From: Armigeres subalbatus
Lineage: Eukaryota; Arthropoda; Insecta; Diptera; Culicidae
DNA: 64,000 nt
Assembly: GCF_024139115.2 (NCBI RefSeq)
Contig: NC_085141.1
Location: 218,277,783 to 218,341,782, forward strand
Direction: 5' to 3'
Position numbers and translations under genes: made by a program. The notes under the pieces were generated by a model, which saw only the letters and a list, made by a program, of their open reading frames with translations, did not search any database and was not told the DNA's origin. How positions within the stretch are numbered: the first letter of the stretch is position 1; the number at the start of each line of letters is the position of its first letter. Shown in pieces: positions 9,400 to 20,224 of this stretch.

Positions 9400-12390
9400 G
9401 AAGAGGACCGTCTGTCGAGGTTTGTTTGCCCGGCAAGAAACCCAACTCAGGGCGGGTTTTATGTATAAGAGTCCAAATAGCGATTTAGGGGACGAAACAG
9501 GAATTCAAACAAAAAACCTACTCGAGATTTCACCAACTTAGGTAACGCCTTAAGCACTTCACAAAAATGGTTGGTGCTAACCGTCGTTCTACCAGTACAC
9601 AAAGACACCACTCACGCGTATCATCATTGGAAGACTTCTCTAATTCAGAAATTACCAGCCGCTTCAGACACGTGAGTGGAGAGACTGATTTCCCAGGCAG
9701 TCTATCCTGGCGTACAAAAAGAAACAGAAAACAACTAGGTAGAACGACGCGAACGTGAGAAATCTCGAAGACAAAAAAACTGTTACAGGGAAAGCGCTAA
9801 CACATTACAAACTACAGCTTTAGTATAACACAAACAAAAAACATTTTTGGCTTTATTCACGTTTTCATTAAACCTAGGTTTTTATTTCATGTTTCGTGTT
9901 CCTTCTTCTCTTCTTTCCTCTCTAGCTTTCCCTACTGTGTGTGTACGGATTTCTGTTTCTAGTGACGTTTAACTACTAATATCGATCCTTGTCGATCTTC
10001 GAGCTCGGTTAAGGCTCAAGACTCCATCACAATGTTTTGAAAATTAATGACTGTATCGCTTGTTTGTAATAGTGATGCAATTGGCACAAAAAAGTGCAGC
10101 AGTGATAAATAAATTTTGTTTACAACTGAGGTGGGTGGAAATGGGGTGTTAAAAATATGCCAGCTGACACATAATGTTGCCAGACTTGACGAAATGTTTA
10201 CTTTATATCATAACACATGTTCACGGTGTACCAAATATATGGATATTTATCGGTTTAAAAAATTTTATACACCACTTGGAATGTAATAGAAGCTTACATA
10301 ACATGTTTAAATATTTATTTCTGGTTTATTTGTTCAATCCGACAAACAACAATGATTTTTTCCAATAAATAAATCTGGCAACGGTGAAGAGATGATTATT
10401 TTCTTGTGTATACACACCTTTGTTTGCGTGTTGGCTGGCGTATACGTTGTATTGTTCGGATTGAATGAAGTTGCATCGCGTAGATTTTGTACTCACCATT
10501 TCACTTATTGCGCTAGTGAATTTGAGTCTTCCGCATTTTATTACATTCACAATACGGTCGTCAAATTTGTCTCTCACTTCGATTTTTGGAAAGCAGTTTT
10601 CGACAGTTTTTGGACGTGAAGTGAATCAATTAGTGTCCAGGATTAAAGAAAAATGTGAAACTAAGTTAGTGAATAGTTTTTAGGAAAGATAAAATCACGA
10701 AAACAGTGGGAAAAAATCAAAGTGAAAAATCAAGTGGATGTGTATGTGTTTGATCCGAACGTTCGAACGTTAGTATGCGTTCGATGAACATACGAATGTC
10801 GGCCTAGGAAAAAGGCAGTTTTCAGCGTTTTTCCAGCAATTCCTTAGTAATTGCTAGTTTCAATAAGTGAAAAATTAATATGGAAATGCCATGAATATAT
10901 TATGATGGCGGGTAAGTCGGTAAATAGCCCCAAAATATTAAATTTCTTTCAAAAGTGCATTAGTATTAGTGCGGATTTGAATAAATCATCGTCATTATCG
11001 GATTGATTACGGTTTATAGAGCCTTAATGTGTGTGGAGTTTACGCATGCGTATTGTTAATTATATTGGCTTGTTTTGTACTCACGGTACCCTTTGTCCGG
11101 CAGCGGATGAATGCTGACGGTAAAACAGAATTTATCGGCGGCGGCCGACGAAACGATGTTATTGCGGCAACCGTGCCAAATGTGGCGATGGTGGAGTTTA
11201 CTCGTGGACTACGATGACGCTTGGTCGTAAAACGCTGAGTCGCTGCGCAACGGGAATTCCCAGACGGTGGTTGGTCCCGAACTGGTACTGAAACGCGCGC
11301 CGGCTAAAGATGGCGCAGATGACGACGATGGGGATCGTCGAAGGCTTGGTGGTGTCACGCTACGGGTCGTAGCTAAGAATAAGGCTTTCGCTGGCCACTC
11401 TGTCGGACGATAGTCCCTTCCGGCTTTCCCCTCAAACCGGGACTTCTGTGCGCTGAAGCGTGGGGTCGAGAGTCGCGTTTGGCTTGTGGATGCGGTGTGC
11501 CGAGTATGGGCCGTGGATCGCTAGAAGCGATTCCTAAATAAAAAGCCGTCGAACGGCTGTTCGACACATTTGTCAAAAAAATTCTCCACACAACAATTTC
11601 ACTAATTACCTTTTTCTATTTACATTCGCACACACAACTTGACCGCACGTAACCCTTGGCAAAGGTCGTTAAACTTTGGCTACACTGAAGGAACAGAAAG
11701 TAACATTTAATAAAGACTTCTCACATTTTAATAAATTACCAAATAAAACACACCGCGACACTAAACAATTACACGCACTCTCGCCTCTTCCACGGTCCAG
11801 GTCAGAATGGACGAGTAGAAGTTCTTGAAGCCCTCAGAATAAGTGAGGACTTATTGCTTCGTGCCCGGAAGTACGTGAAATTACCGAAGTAGTTGAACGA
11901 CTTGATCAAACGACGATTCTCATCAACAACGAATGTGAACCGATTAAAGCGCTACTCTTTTGCTTTCCTTTTCGTCTGAATGACCTGTCTCGCTTAATTT
12001 ATCTTTGGACTCTTATACTTTTTAAAAGAGAGTAATGCTCGGATTGACCCTCGGGTTTTATAGCGGAGTGGGAATGATCGCATACGCTTTAATTAATGAA
12101 GGCGACTTGAATGCAAGCTATGCGGATTTGAAGTAGTGCATTTTATTGGAAATGGGGACACTGAATATCTCAAACATAAATGACTATGGGATGCAAGTGA
12201 ATTTAACAATGAACATAAATAATTATAAAAAGAAAATAAATTAACATTGAGAACAAAAATAATAAATAGAACGGAAATATTTATATTAGGTTATTATATT
12301 ATATGTACAATTTCACGATTATATTCAATAAATCTAAAAATAATATTTACAAAATAGTGACCATGTTACAAACTCCCATACCAGGACGAA
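9400..12390. other. Unassigned sequence, probably old mobile-element debris
   Basis: No coding frame with recognisable motifs. Just outside the R1 insertion, CCGTCTGT near 9415 pairs with ACAGACGG at 6127-6134, so the target itself may have been a small inverted repeat. 10380-10920 resembles a spliced gene leader: GC-moderate, ending ATGATGGCG then G|GTAAGTCGG near 10902-10919, but no matching downstream exon is evident. 11220-12130 is GC-richer than its surroundings with no recognisable product. 12130-12390 is AT-rich. Confidence 0.35.
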
Positions 12391-12397
12391 AAGCAAA

Positions 12398-12625
12398 CTA
12401 TTTATTTCCGAGTCGATTTTTGGATTCGATTTCTTGTGATAAACGTCGATTAAACATTCGCTTCAATATTTTCCCGACGCAGCTGGTCTGATATGGGTCT
12501 GTATTCATCCGCTTCGTTTCCTTTTTTCCAGGTTTTTGTAGTGGTATAATCACAGTTTCTTTCCATTCAACGGGAATGTTCCCACTGCTCCAAGCACTAT
12601 TGTATAAATTTAGAAGCAGTAGTTT
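12398..12625 (-). pseudogene. I-clade LINE RT fragment (N-terminal RT motifs)
   Basis: The minus strand encodes KLLLLNLYNSAWSSGNIP, then VEWKETVIIPLQKPGK, a degenerate YRPIS block and CVGKILKRMFNRRLSQEIES, which are RT motifs 0-2 of I-clade LINEs. It stops abruptly at about 12400, about 15-20 residues before the point where the RT fragment at 6075 begins. This is consistent with both being parts of one element split by later insertions. The SINE at 12634 is inserted immediately upstream. Confidence 0.8.
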
Positions 12626-13471
12626 TGCCTGGAGGCCCTCCTTAGCCGTGCGGTAAGACGCGCGGCTACAAAGCAAGACCATGCTGAGGGTGGCTGGGTT
12701 CGATTCCCGGTGCCGGTGTAGGCAATTTTCGGATTGGAAACTGTCTCGAGTTCCCTGGGCATAAAAGTATCATCGTGTTAGCCTCATGATGTTTTTTTTC
12801 TTCCTAAACAATGGAGGGGGAATCTGCTCAACAGACATCCTGGGTTGACCAGGAAGTGCGGGGTTGGGGATCACCGAGGGAGGCAGGACTACATCCCCGA
12901 CTCGCTAAACCGTTTCCATTGCCGCCAAGCCTATAATCCCTTCGGTACAACCAGAAAGTAATGCTTCAAAGGGGGGCCAGTGCACAACGCACCCTCGAGG
13001 TTAGCTGCGTGTCCTTGCAGCACCGAACATCGTAACTCGCTTTTTTAGAAGACAACCATGGTATCGTGCCAGCGCGTTGCCGGCTTTCCAGGTGGCCTTA
13101 CCACGCCCTATGTCCTCGGAAGGTGGGAAGGGTCGACTTCGCGCCTGCTTCCCTCTGCACGACTGGTATCAAGAATGATGATGCCGCGTGCACCCCAAAT
13201 TGACCTTTCTGCGATAGGGCCATTCGCCAGCACACAGAGGGACTTGCCGACGCGAGGCCTACGCCTGCCCCAGCCTTGACGAGGACCCCTTTCCGTCCTC
13301 GGGCTCGGAACCCGCCCGGTTGACCGACGCCGCGAGAGCGACGATACCATGTTGTTCTTCGCGCGGCCACTTGTTCGATAAAAGGATCGAGTTCGACCAC
13401 AGAGCATGACCACCGGTATGACCCATGAAGCCGACTCCGATCCCTTGGACCACCTCTTATTTGCGCCTGAA

Positions 13472-13729
13472 CTAGCCATCCTTGAGTCTGTGTAGCTCCG
13501 AGACGATTTGGGCGATAGCCGATAAAACGGCGTTCCAGCCAACTTCATCTTTACACATCCTCCGAACTAGGTTGCCCGGGGTAGTGTCCAGACCACATGT
13601 GGCAAGCATGTGGTCATGCATTGCGCGAAAACGTGAGCACACGAACAACACGTGTTCCGCAGTTTCCTCTAAACCTGCGCACACCAAACACTCGGGCGAG
13701 GCCGAGCAAGTCAGCTGCGTTACCTGCAC
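13472..13729 (-). pseudogene. R1-clade ORF2 C-terminal remnant
   Basis: Eighty-five codons of the ORF2 tail: zinc motif CLVCAGLEETAEHVLFVC (C-x2-C-x11-H-x4-C), then TPGNLVRRMCKDEVGWNAVL and a TGA-type end after LHRLKDG. It aligns well with the tail of the 7142-8125 ORF2 (DETAEHILFVCPRF; TPDNLIQRMC), so both elements belong to the same clade. It lies immediately 3' of the ORF1 zinc knuckles, marking the internal deletion junction at about 13730. Open frames at 13108-13548 are in the 3' UTR and not supported. Confidence 0.85.
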
Positions 13730-15440
13730 TTTGATTTTGCAGCACGCTTAAACGCCGGGCACATCGAACCCCCCATGGGGTGCTTGCTGTTTACAGCTTT
13801 GCTGGAACAAATCAAACAATTGGGAGGGTTCGTGCAGCATTGTGCCTTATGTCCCTCCAATGCGCAGCGTCGGCAGAGATTGCTTCTGTCAGGGCCTTTG
13901 CAGTCCCATTGCTTGTGCCCCGGTTCCAGGCACTTGAAGCAAACTTCGGGTTGCTCGTATATGCGCACAGGGCATACCGACCATCCCACCTTGACGCTCC
14001 CTAACTTGACTACCTTGGAGGCGTCCGCTGCAGATAGCCGAACCAATGCTACCTGCGTCCCTGCCGGACCTTTCCGTAGCCGAACGGCTGCGGTGGGCGT
14101 CTCCACTTCACACTGTCGCCGCAGTGCCGTGACGAGCTCTTCGACTTCAGTGATCTCGTCCAGGTCTTTAACCCTTAGATTCACCTCCGTCGTGAGTGCC
14201 CTCACCTTGACCGTCTCGCCTAGGACCTCCTCCGCCAACTTCTTGTAGGCGGCGCCCTTTTGCGAGACTTCAGCTTCAGCTCGAGTATCATCTCGCCCAT
14301 CCGGGTACGTCTTATTCGACGTACGTCGGCGCCGAGTTCACCGAGCTTGACGTCACTCCTCATCGCCTTCAAAACGTCCGAGTACTTAGCCTCGTCCGCC
14401 GTGATGACTAGGGCATCGCCCCTGGAGCGATTGGCGCCTACCCTAGACTTCTTGCTACCCTCATTCGCCTGGGCCTTCTTTTCGGCCCTTGACGTCTTCG
14501 GTTTCCTCTTGTTCTTGACCAGGGTCCAGGAGGCGTCATCCCCCTCTATTTCCCTGGTCTGGTGCGGCTGAGAACTTTCAGCCTGCCGTAACCCCTTACC
14601 ACCGTCTTTCCTGAGTGGACGGACCTTTCCAGGTCCTTCCTCCCCCGGTTTTGGAGGTACTTGACCGGGGTTCAGCTTCCCAGCCCCACTACCCTTGTTC
14701 GGGGTAGTAACCCTCCGCGTTTTGGAGCGGCCCCCAGGGAGCTCATCCCCTGGAGACTGTCTCCCCCGTTTTTGTGTCTGCTCCGTTGGAGCAGTCACCC
14801 CCGACGTACCCGCAAATACTTGAGCCTCAGTCTGGGTAGACTTTGGCACCACCGTCTTCGCTGGCACGCCTTCGGTCTATTCGACCTTGCCCGAGTCCGC
14901 GAATCCTTGGGCCTCAGTCTGGGTAGACCTCGACTCCACCGATTTCACGGGTTTACACTTGGCCGTCCCGACCGCCCTCTCCAGCTTGGCGTCCAGCATC
15001 GACTTTCGAAGTTTCTGCAAGCTCCTCTTGAGGTCCTTGCTGATATTATGCTTCGATGACGCACAGTCGATGATGGCGTCCAGCTGTTCCGTCGCCACCT
15101 CGAAGGCCGAAAGCCCATCGCGTTTGCGGTTCATCGCCTCCACAAGCCATGGGCCGTCAATAACCCCTACCGGCGTTTTTCTAGCCGAGAGGAAGGTTGA
15201 GTGACCCATGCTGGCGCTGCGCACTGAGCTGCCGACTATTGCCTCTGGCCTCCTAGGCGGAGACCTGAACAACCTACCTCTTGCGAAGGGGTTGTCGCCT
15301 ACACTACTACCACTAATTGAGGATTGACTTGGTTTTCCATTTTGGTCCCACGAGTTGCTCGGGAAAAGAGGTCCACCACGCCAGAGCCCAGCATGACGCG
15401 GTAAGGGACAATTACTGTGGAGGGTGCCCAGGTACCCCAC
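13720..15440 (-). pseudogene. R1-clade ORF1 (gag-like, CCHC zinc knuckles)
   Basis: ORF1 nucleic-acid-binding protein, which packages LINE RNA in related elements. Reading order on the minus strand: 15440-14877 (N-terminal region), an in-frame TAG at about 14877, the same frame onward to 14220 (basic, Pro/Lys-rich, then ALVITADEAKYSDVLKAM), a one-base frameshift near 14235-14265, then 14238-13720 with KLAEEVLGETVKVRALTTEV and three cysteine knuckles: CFKCLEPGHKQWDC, CRRCALEGHKAQC and CLICSSKAVNSKHPMGGSMC. So it is nearly intact, with one nonsense codon and one frameshift. Confidence 0.87.
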
Positions 15441-15756
15441 AGGCTCCGTTATAGGCCTAGCTTATTATTTCACCCCCTGGCCATGCATCCCCTTGGCACG
15501 GGTCGCTTGACGCCTTGGGATTAGGGGTTAGGGACGATGGTCCCGGTCTAACTCGCAGTGGCCATGGGGAGGGGTCGTCAAGCCCTTGGACAAAGTCCCT
15601 GCTGCCCCTGCCTCATGATGTACGAATGCTAAAATGGTAACCTGGCTTAGAAACCTCGCAGTTAATCACTGTGGAAGTGCTTAATGAACACTAAGCTGCG
15701 AGGCGTCTCTGTCCCAGTGTGGGGATGTAATGCCAATAAGAAGAAGAAGAAGAAGT

Positions 15757-15990
15757 TTCGCCTGGATAGGCGGCCAATGCTTGTAACTCTGTCTGGATTT
15801 GTAACCATCGATGAGCAATTCCCTTCTGTACTCCAAGGGACACCCCGTGCGTGGCTTTGTTGTGCGAACCTTCTAGGAGATACATTTCGTAATCCGTGAT
15901 ATTGGGAGCACAGTCTAAAGGTGTCTTTGTTTCTTGGATTGCCAGTATACTAGGAGAGTATTTATTGATTAGTAGCTGTCGAATGCTAGT
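15757..15990 (-). pseudogene. I-clade LINE endonuclease N-terminal fragment
   Basis: The minus strand encodes LLINKYSPSILAIQETKTPL, then NITDYEMYLLEGS and a HGVSLGVQKGI stretch, matching the start of a LINE APE endonuclease (the IQET glutamate is a catalytic-site residue). It is cut at 15766 by the SINE target site. The sequence beyond the SINE (12625) is already RT, so the copy had lost its EN-RT linker before or with the SINE insertion. Confidence 0.75.
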
Positions 15991-16009
15991 TGTTCGTACC
16001 CGTTCCAAC

Positions 16010-17584
16010 AGAGAGCGGTACAGTGTATCAAGGGCAGAAGAGTGTGATAGCTGAAGCGCAGAAAAACATGGATAGAAACGATATGCGGAGGTTTTACGCA
16101 ATTGTCAATGGCGCGTGGCATAAGTCTGCGCCAGTGCCCGCCATGTGCAATGACCGAGAAAGGAATTTGCTGACAGACAAGACTATGGTGGCAGCCAGGT
16201 AGAAGGAGCACTTCAAAGATTTGTTGAACGGTGGAAATGAAGGTGTTTTAAGGAGCAGGAGATGGACATAGTCGGCAACGGCCAAGCAGGGGAACCACCA
16301 ACGCTGGACGAGGTAAAGAAGGCTCTAAACGTGCTGAAACACAGTAAAGCTTCTGGGAAGGACGAGATCCCGGTCGTGCTTCTCAAACACTATCCAGAAA
16401 ATATGGAAGGATGAAGAACTGCCTGCCGGCTGGTTGGATGGCCTCATGTGACCAATCTATAAGAAAGGGCACAGACTAGAGTGTGCCAATTACAGGGGGA
16501 TCATCTTTCTGAACTCGGCGTACAAAATCCTGTCGCGTATCCCGTGTAACAGACTGATATGGCTTGAGGAGTCCTTCGTCGACGAATACCAGGTAGGTTT
16601 TCGTGAGGGCCGTGTATTAGACGTCTGTATTAGATGTCACTTCACGCTAAGTCCAATCCTTGGACTCTTGATACTGTAGGGTAAGAAAACTGCTCCGGAC
16701 GGCGTGTCCGCACAACTAAACTTCTGTATCGAAAAGACTCAAATGGACTTCTTCATTATGGACTTGTAAAAAAACTTCTCTTTCGAAAAACTTCTATCAA
16801 AAGACTTCCTCGATGTATTTACACCAAGCTTAAATACTAGTTTACAGTTTACCTAGCCTAAGTTATTGTTATGCTACCTGATGATTGTTGTGTTACTGCG
16901 TTGATCGTTCGTTATGGTTTTATGGCCCTTGGCATTTTTGCCTGTTCCGGGTTTTTACTGTTGTAAAGAAAGTTTACCTAAAGAATGCAAGCGTTGGTGT
17001 TTTCGCTTGTTTGCCAAAAAGGTTGTTGATTATTTATAGCTCTTGAATGTGTGACTGTTTTGCTGGGTCATCATTAGTTTGGATTATTCAGGGGGAAACC
17101 CTGAACGTTGGGAAAATACAGATAGTTCGGTTGCAGTTTGATTGTATGATTATGTTTTAGGGAATTACAATATTAACTATGTTAAAGCATACTAGTTGCG
17201 TATGCTACAGCCGATCAACGACGGATCAGATGTTCAGCCTGCGGATGATCCTTGAGAAATTCCGGGAGTACAACTTGCAGACTCACTATCTGAAATGAGC
17301 TGTGGCAGATAATGTCCGAACATGATTTTCCGGCGAAACTGATTAGACTGATACGTGCAACGCTGGATTGCTCGAAATCAAGTATTCGGATTGCAGACGA
17401 AGTGTCAACCTCGTTTGTGACCTTAGACGAATTGAAGCAGGGTGATGCACTTTCAAATTTATTGTTCAACATTGCACTCGAAGGCGCTATTAGGAGATCT
17501 GGCGTGCAGAAGAACGGCACTATCATCACACGGTCGCATATGCTCCTGGGTTTTGCGGACGACATCGACCTTATTGCAAACAAG
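16010..17584 (+). pseudogene. RTE-like LINE ORF fragment A, split by a solo LTR
   Basis: The first part (about 16020-16612) encodes PAMCNDRERNLLTDKTMVAA, KEHFKDLLNG, then RT entry motifs such as EELPAGWLDGLM, ECANYRGIIFLNSAYKILSR and YQVGFREGR. The second part (17210-17584) resumes exactly at STTDQMFSLRMILEKFREYN and ends with LLFNIALEGAIRR and GFADDIDLIANK (motif C). Several stops and frame changes are present. RTE-like is my best clade guess from the RT style and the C terminus of related copies in the window. It belongs to the same broad family as 20225-22270 and 52770-55975. Confidence 0.75.
16613..17209. mobile_element. Solo LTR (597 bp) inside RTE-like RT
   Basis: Begins TGTATTAG and ends GCTACA (TG...CA with TGTA/TACA inverted ends). 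It is flanked by a 4-bp duplication GCCG at 16609-16612 and 17210-17213. Deleting it with one GCCG restores the RT sequence GRSTTDQ, so the boundaries are well supported. It has no internal coding, consistent with LTR-LTR recombination of a Gypsy- or BEL-type element. Family and orientation not determined. Confidence 0.82.
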
Positions 17585-17787
17585 GTATGCTTTTTTTTCT
17601 TTTGCTATATTTTCTGTGATATTTATATCAGCACATATTATGAATCCTCAATACGATTACTGATTTTCTAGTACTCATGCTCACATAGTAGATCTATAAC
17701 AAAGAAAGACATTACTCTTACTGTATGCGATTGCTTCTCTGATTGCTGATGCTGTGTGTACAGATGGAAAATCAGGAAAATAGATGA

Positions 17788-19155
17788 TTATTCATTTTGA
17801 GCAGACAGGAGCATAGTGAAGATGCTGTAAATTGATTTGTACACTTGTAGATACGTAGGCATATTCAATGGAGCAAAAATAAGCGTCAAGCAGACGGGTT
17901 CTTGAGATGATTGCAATATAAAGCGAATCGATTGCTGATTTCTGATCGACAATTTGTACCATGAAATACCGTAAATTTCTCGCTGAAGTTCCTCGTTCTG
18001 AATAATTAGCAAAAAAAATTAAAATGTTGATAAATCTGTTTGAATTTGTTACCTTAATTGCAAGAATAGTTCCAAGAAAGCACCCAAAGAAGAGCTGATA
18101 GCTGACGAAAACAATGAACACGATACCTTGATACCATGATAGCTGAAATAGTAAAATATATTGTATATTTTATTATGAACTTTTGGCTCACAACCTTTTG
18201 AATTGTATTACCATTACAACTGCGTATAGCGATAAGATCAAACCCGCTGACAAGCTAACAAAGCTTATGAAAAAATTAACTCTAAACACGATTTCAACGG
18301 TTCGTAAATATCTACAAATATAACGTTATTAGTGGTGAAAGTTACTCATGCAGATCACTGACTTTACTTAAGATGTTCTTGGTGGCGTTGGATAATGTGC
18401 TCGATGCAATCATCCACTTCACAATCTCCTGCATCGACACGGCTGCTTAGTTCCCTCAATGATTCGATAATTAGGTCAATCTGCGTGAAGGAACTCATCG
18501 AAATAATCATATAGATGCAATCCGGACCCATATCGGCAGACGAAACATAAACTGTCATACAGATCTGAACCAAATAGTTGATTATGTATCCGAGCGTTGA
18601 GAATCTTTCGATGTGTGGAATGAAGAACCCAAATGGTAGTAATTTTGTTCCGGTGAAAAACAGAAACAGCAAAGGAGCGAAATCCATACAAAAACTCGTA
18701 AAAGCATAACACAGCAGCATCGCCTTCAAAATTACGCTCAGAAGGAAAACATTGTTCGTCAGTAGAGCTCTCGTTCGCGTGTTGCACTCCTCCCGGTACA
18801 GTGACTCTGTGTAGCGATGCAGCCAAACCAATTTCTTCCGGAACACCGCAAAGGTTACGATTTTCGACACAGCCTGAAATGCGACACCAATGGTCGTCCA
18901 ACAGTCGATGAGATCTTCCAGACTGTGGCGCACTTCGTATGCTGATGCTGTGCTGATGTAAAAGTAAAATATCGCAAACACGATGAAAAATACCAGTTGG
19001 GTGTTGGGTATTTGGAAACCATCACTGAACACGTCCAAACCAGAAAACTTCGATATTAGGTTTGGATATTTTATTTGATGAGCATAAAAGTCAGCTGGTT
19101 CTGGAAACGAATGTTGAAAAAGTTTGAATCGGTGCAATTTCTTGATGATATTCAT
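17788..19155 (-). CDS. Odorant receptor (OR2), complete, four exons
   Basis: Insect odorant receptor of about 395 residues. Exons on the minus strand: 19155-18368, 18311-18212, 18142-18053, 17997-17788; all introns are 55-70 bp with GT-AG ends. The start is the ATG at 19155 (MNIIKKLHRFKLFQ), because the frame upstream has only a GTG and this N terminus aligns with MDIIKNLNKYYVFQ of OR3. Hydrophobic segments: about 54-72, 85-103, 130-158, 190-212, then TM5 in exon 2, TM6 in exon 3 (LSWYQGIVFIVFVSYQLFFG) and TM7 at the C terminus (YGISWYKLSIRNQQSIR... to LLSAQNE and stop). It has an extra phase-2 intron (after ...HQEHL) that OR3 lacks, and it lacks the last intron present in OR1 and OR3 (YLQ reads straight into VYKSIYS). 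No disabling mutation seen. Confidence 0.93.
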
Positions 19156-19554
19156 TCCTGAACGCTGCAACTGGACTGCGTGCAAGTAAACCACTTAAGT
19201 AAAATACATTGAAAATCAATCAAAGCATATCATTGATTTTCACCAAGAAACTTGCAAACCTATAACATAGCATTACTAGCAATAACTCATAACTGTAATT
19301 TAGTATCAGATGCGAGACTCCCATCACAATGCAAACAAACGCAACCAATAATCAACGCTGAAGAATGAACTGTGAAAACATATCCCAATAATTTTATTTA
19401 ATCTCTTACTAGGAATGTTTTGTGATAGCAAGAGCGGAAAGGTTTTTAAGTATTTATAAACTTGTGTTTTTCCTTTTGAATGAAAAATCCTAGTTTATGC
19501 GTTTTATCAGCTATTACACAACTTTTTAAAATAATAATGAAATAGAAACAATCA
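19156..19554. other. Upstream region of OR2
   Basis: About 400 bp of AT-rich sequence between the OR2 start codon and the next repeat. It should hold the OR2 promoter (transcribed leftwards), but no convincing TATA box or initiator could be fixed by eye. Confidence 0.4.
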
Positions 19555-19775
19555 CGCTAGTTAGCCTTGCAAGCAAAGACGTAGGATTGACAATCCGAAG
19601 ATGTCGAACCTAGGATGTTTTCGGGTGAGAAACATTCTTGGCTCGCTGGGCATAGCGTATCAATTGCGCTGGACAAGTGGCATACTTATGCATTGGTGGG
19701 AAAAGAAAGGCTTTCAATTAATAACTGTGGAAATGCTAATAGAATACTAAGTTTTACGGTTCTCAAATAGATTAA
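19555..19775 (+). repeat. Diverged SINE-like fragment
   Basis: CTGGGCATAGCGTATCA and the later TTAATAACTGTGGAAATGCT with AATACTAAG resemble the 3' half of the SINE at 12634-15754 (CTGGGCATAAAAGTATCA; GTTAATCACTGTGGAAGTGC; ACACTAAG). The head may be tRNA-like. No TSD found. Confidence 0.5.
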
Positions 19776-19797
19776 AAAACTAGAAACAGTTACTAGA

Positions 19798-20172
19798 AAA
19801 GGTGTTTTCGAAAGAAAGTGCTGCGTACCATCTATGGTGGGGTGCAGATGGCAGACGGTACGGTACGTGGAGAAGGCGAATGAATCACGAGTTGCATCAG
19901 CTGTTGGGAGAACCATCCATCGCTAACACCGCGAAAATTGGGAGATTGCGGTGGGCCGGGTACGTAGCCAGAATGTCGGACAGTAATCCGGTGAAAATGG
20001 TTCTCAACGCTCCGACGGGAACAAGAAGGCGAGGTGCACAGCGGGCAAGGTGAATCGATCAGGTGGAGGACGATTTGCGGACCCACCGCAGGCTGCCTGG
20101 TTGGCGAAGTGCAGCCTCGGACCGAGCTGAACGGAGAAGAACGCGGCACAGGCCACTTCGACCTTAGGCTGG
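19798..20172 (+). pseudogene. RTE-like LINE C-terminal fragment B1
   Basis: Encodes the family's C terminus: RRRMNHELHQLLGEPSIANT, KIGRLRWAGYVARMSDSNPV, then GTRRRGAQRAR with a stop replacing the expected Trp, and HRRLPGWRSAASDRAERR in the continuing frame. It matches the C termini at 24487 and 55660. A 5' piece of another copy begins about 50 bp later. Confidence 0.78.
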
Positions 20173-20224
20173 TAATAAATAAAAATACTAGAAATGTATG
20201 TGTTAGCTAGGACGCCAAACAGAC

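Larger units (their letters stand above)
12792..15609 (-). mobile_element. R1-clade LINE with internal deletion of ORF2
   Basis: A 2,818-bp minus-strand insertion with the poly(A) as an 8-T run at 12792-12799 and an 11-bp TSD GCCTCATGATG at 12781-12791 and 15610-15620. It carries a 5' UTR, a nearly full ORF1, then jumps directly to the last ~85 codons of ORF2 and a 3' UTR. Endonuclease and RT are missing. Because both ends and the TSD are intact, the copy probably inserted as a whole; the deletion may have come before insertion (a mobilised deletion derivative) or after it. Confidence 0.87.
12634..15754 (+). mobile_element. Feilai-like tRNA-derived SINE, split by a LINE
   Basis: The plus-strand SINE has its 5' part at 12634-12791 and 3' part at about 15621-15754. 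Internal RNA polymerase III promoter: an A-box-like TTAGCCGTGCGGTAAG near 12642 and a clear B box GGTTCGATTCC at 12697-12707. The tail ends in an AAG repeat at about 15738-15755. Target duplications flank the whole unit: GTTTTGCCTGGA (12622-12633) and GTTTCGCCTGGA (15755-15766), one mismatch. The SINE was inserted into the minus-strand I-clade LINE and was itself split by the R1-clade element 12792-15609. The name Feilai-like is from memory of the Aedes family. Confidence 0.85.

Noticed and set aside
11029..11217. Short ORF with a signal-peptide-like start
   Set aside because: The frame begins with GTG, not ATG; the nearby ATG is in another frame that stops quickly, and no splice context was found.
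13108..13548. 146-codon minus-strand ORF and neighbours at 13058-13453
   Set aside because: They lie in the 3' UTR of the R1-clade element after the end of ORF2 and lack any motif.
18476..18901. 141-codon minus-strand ORF
   Set aside because: It is an alternative frame of OR2 exon 1; the receptor frame explains the region and has the conserved protein.
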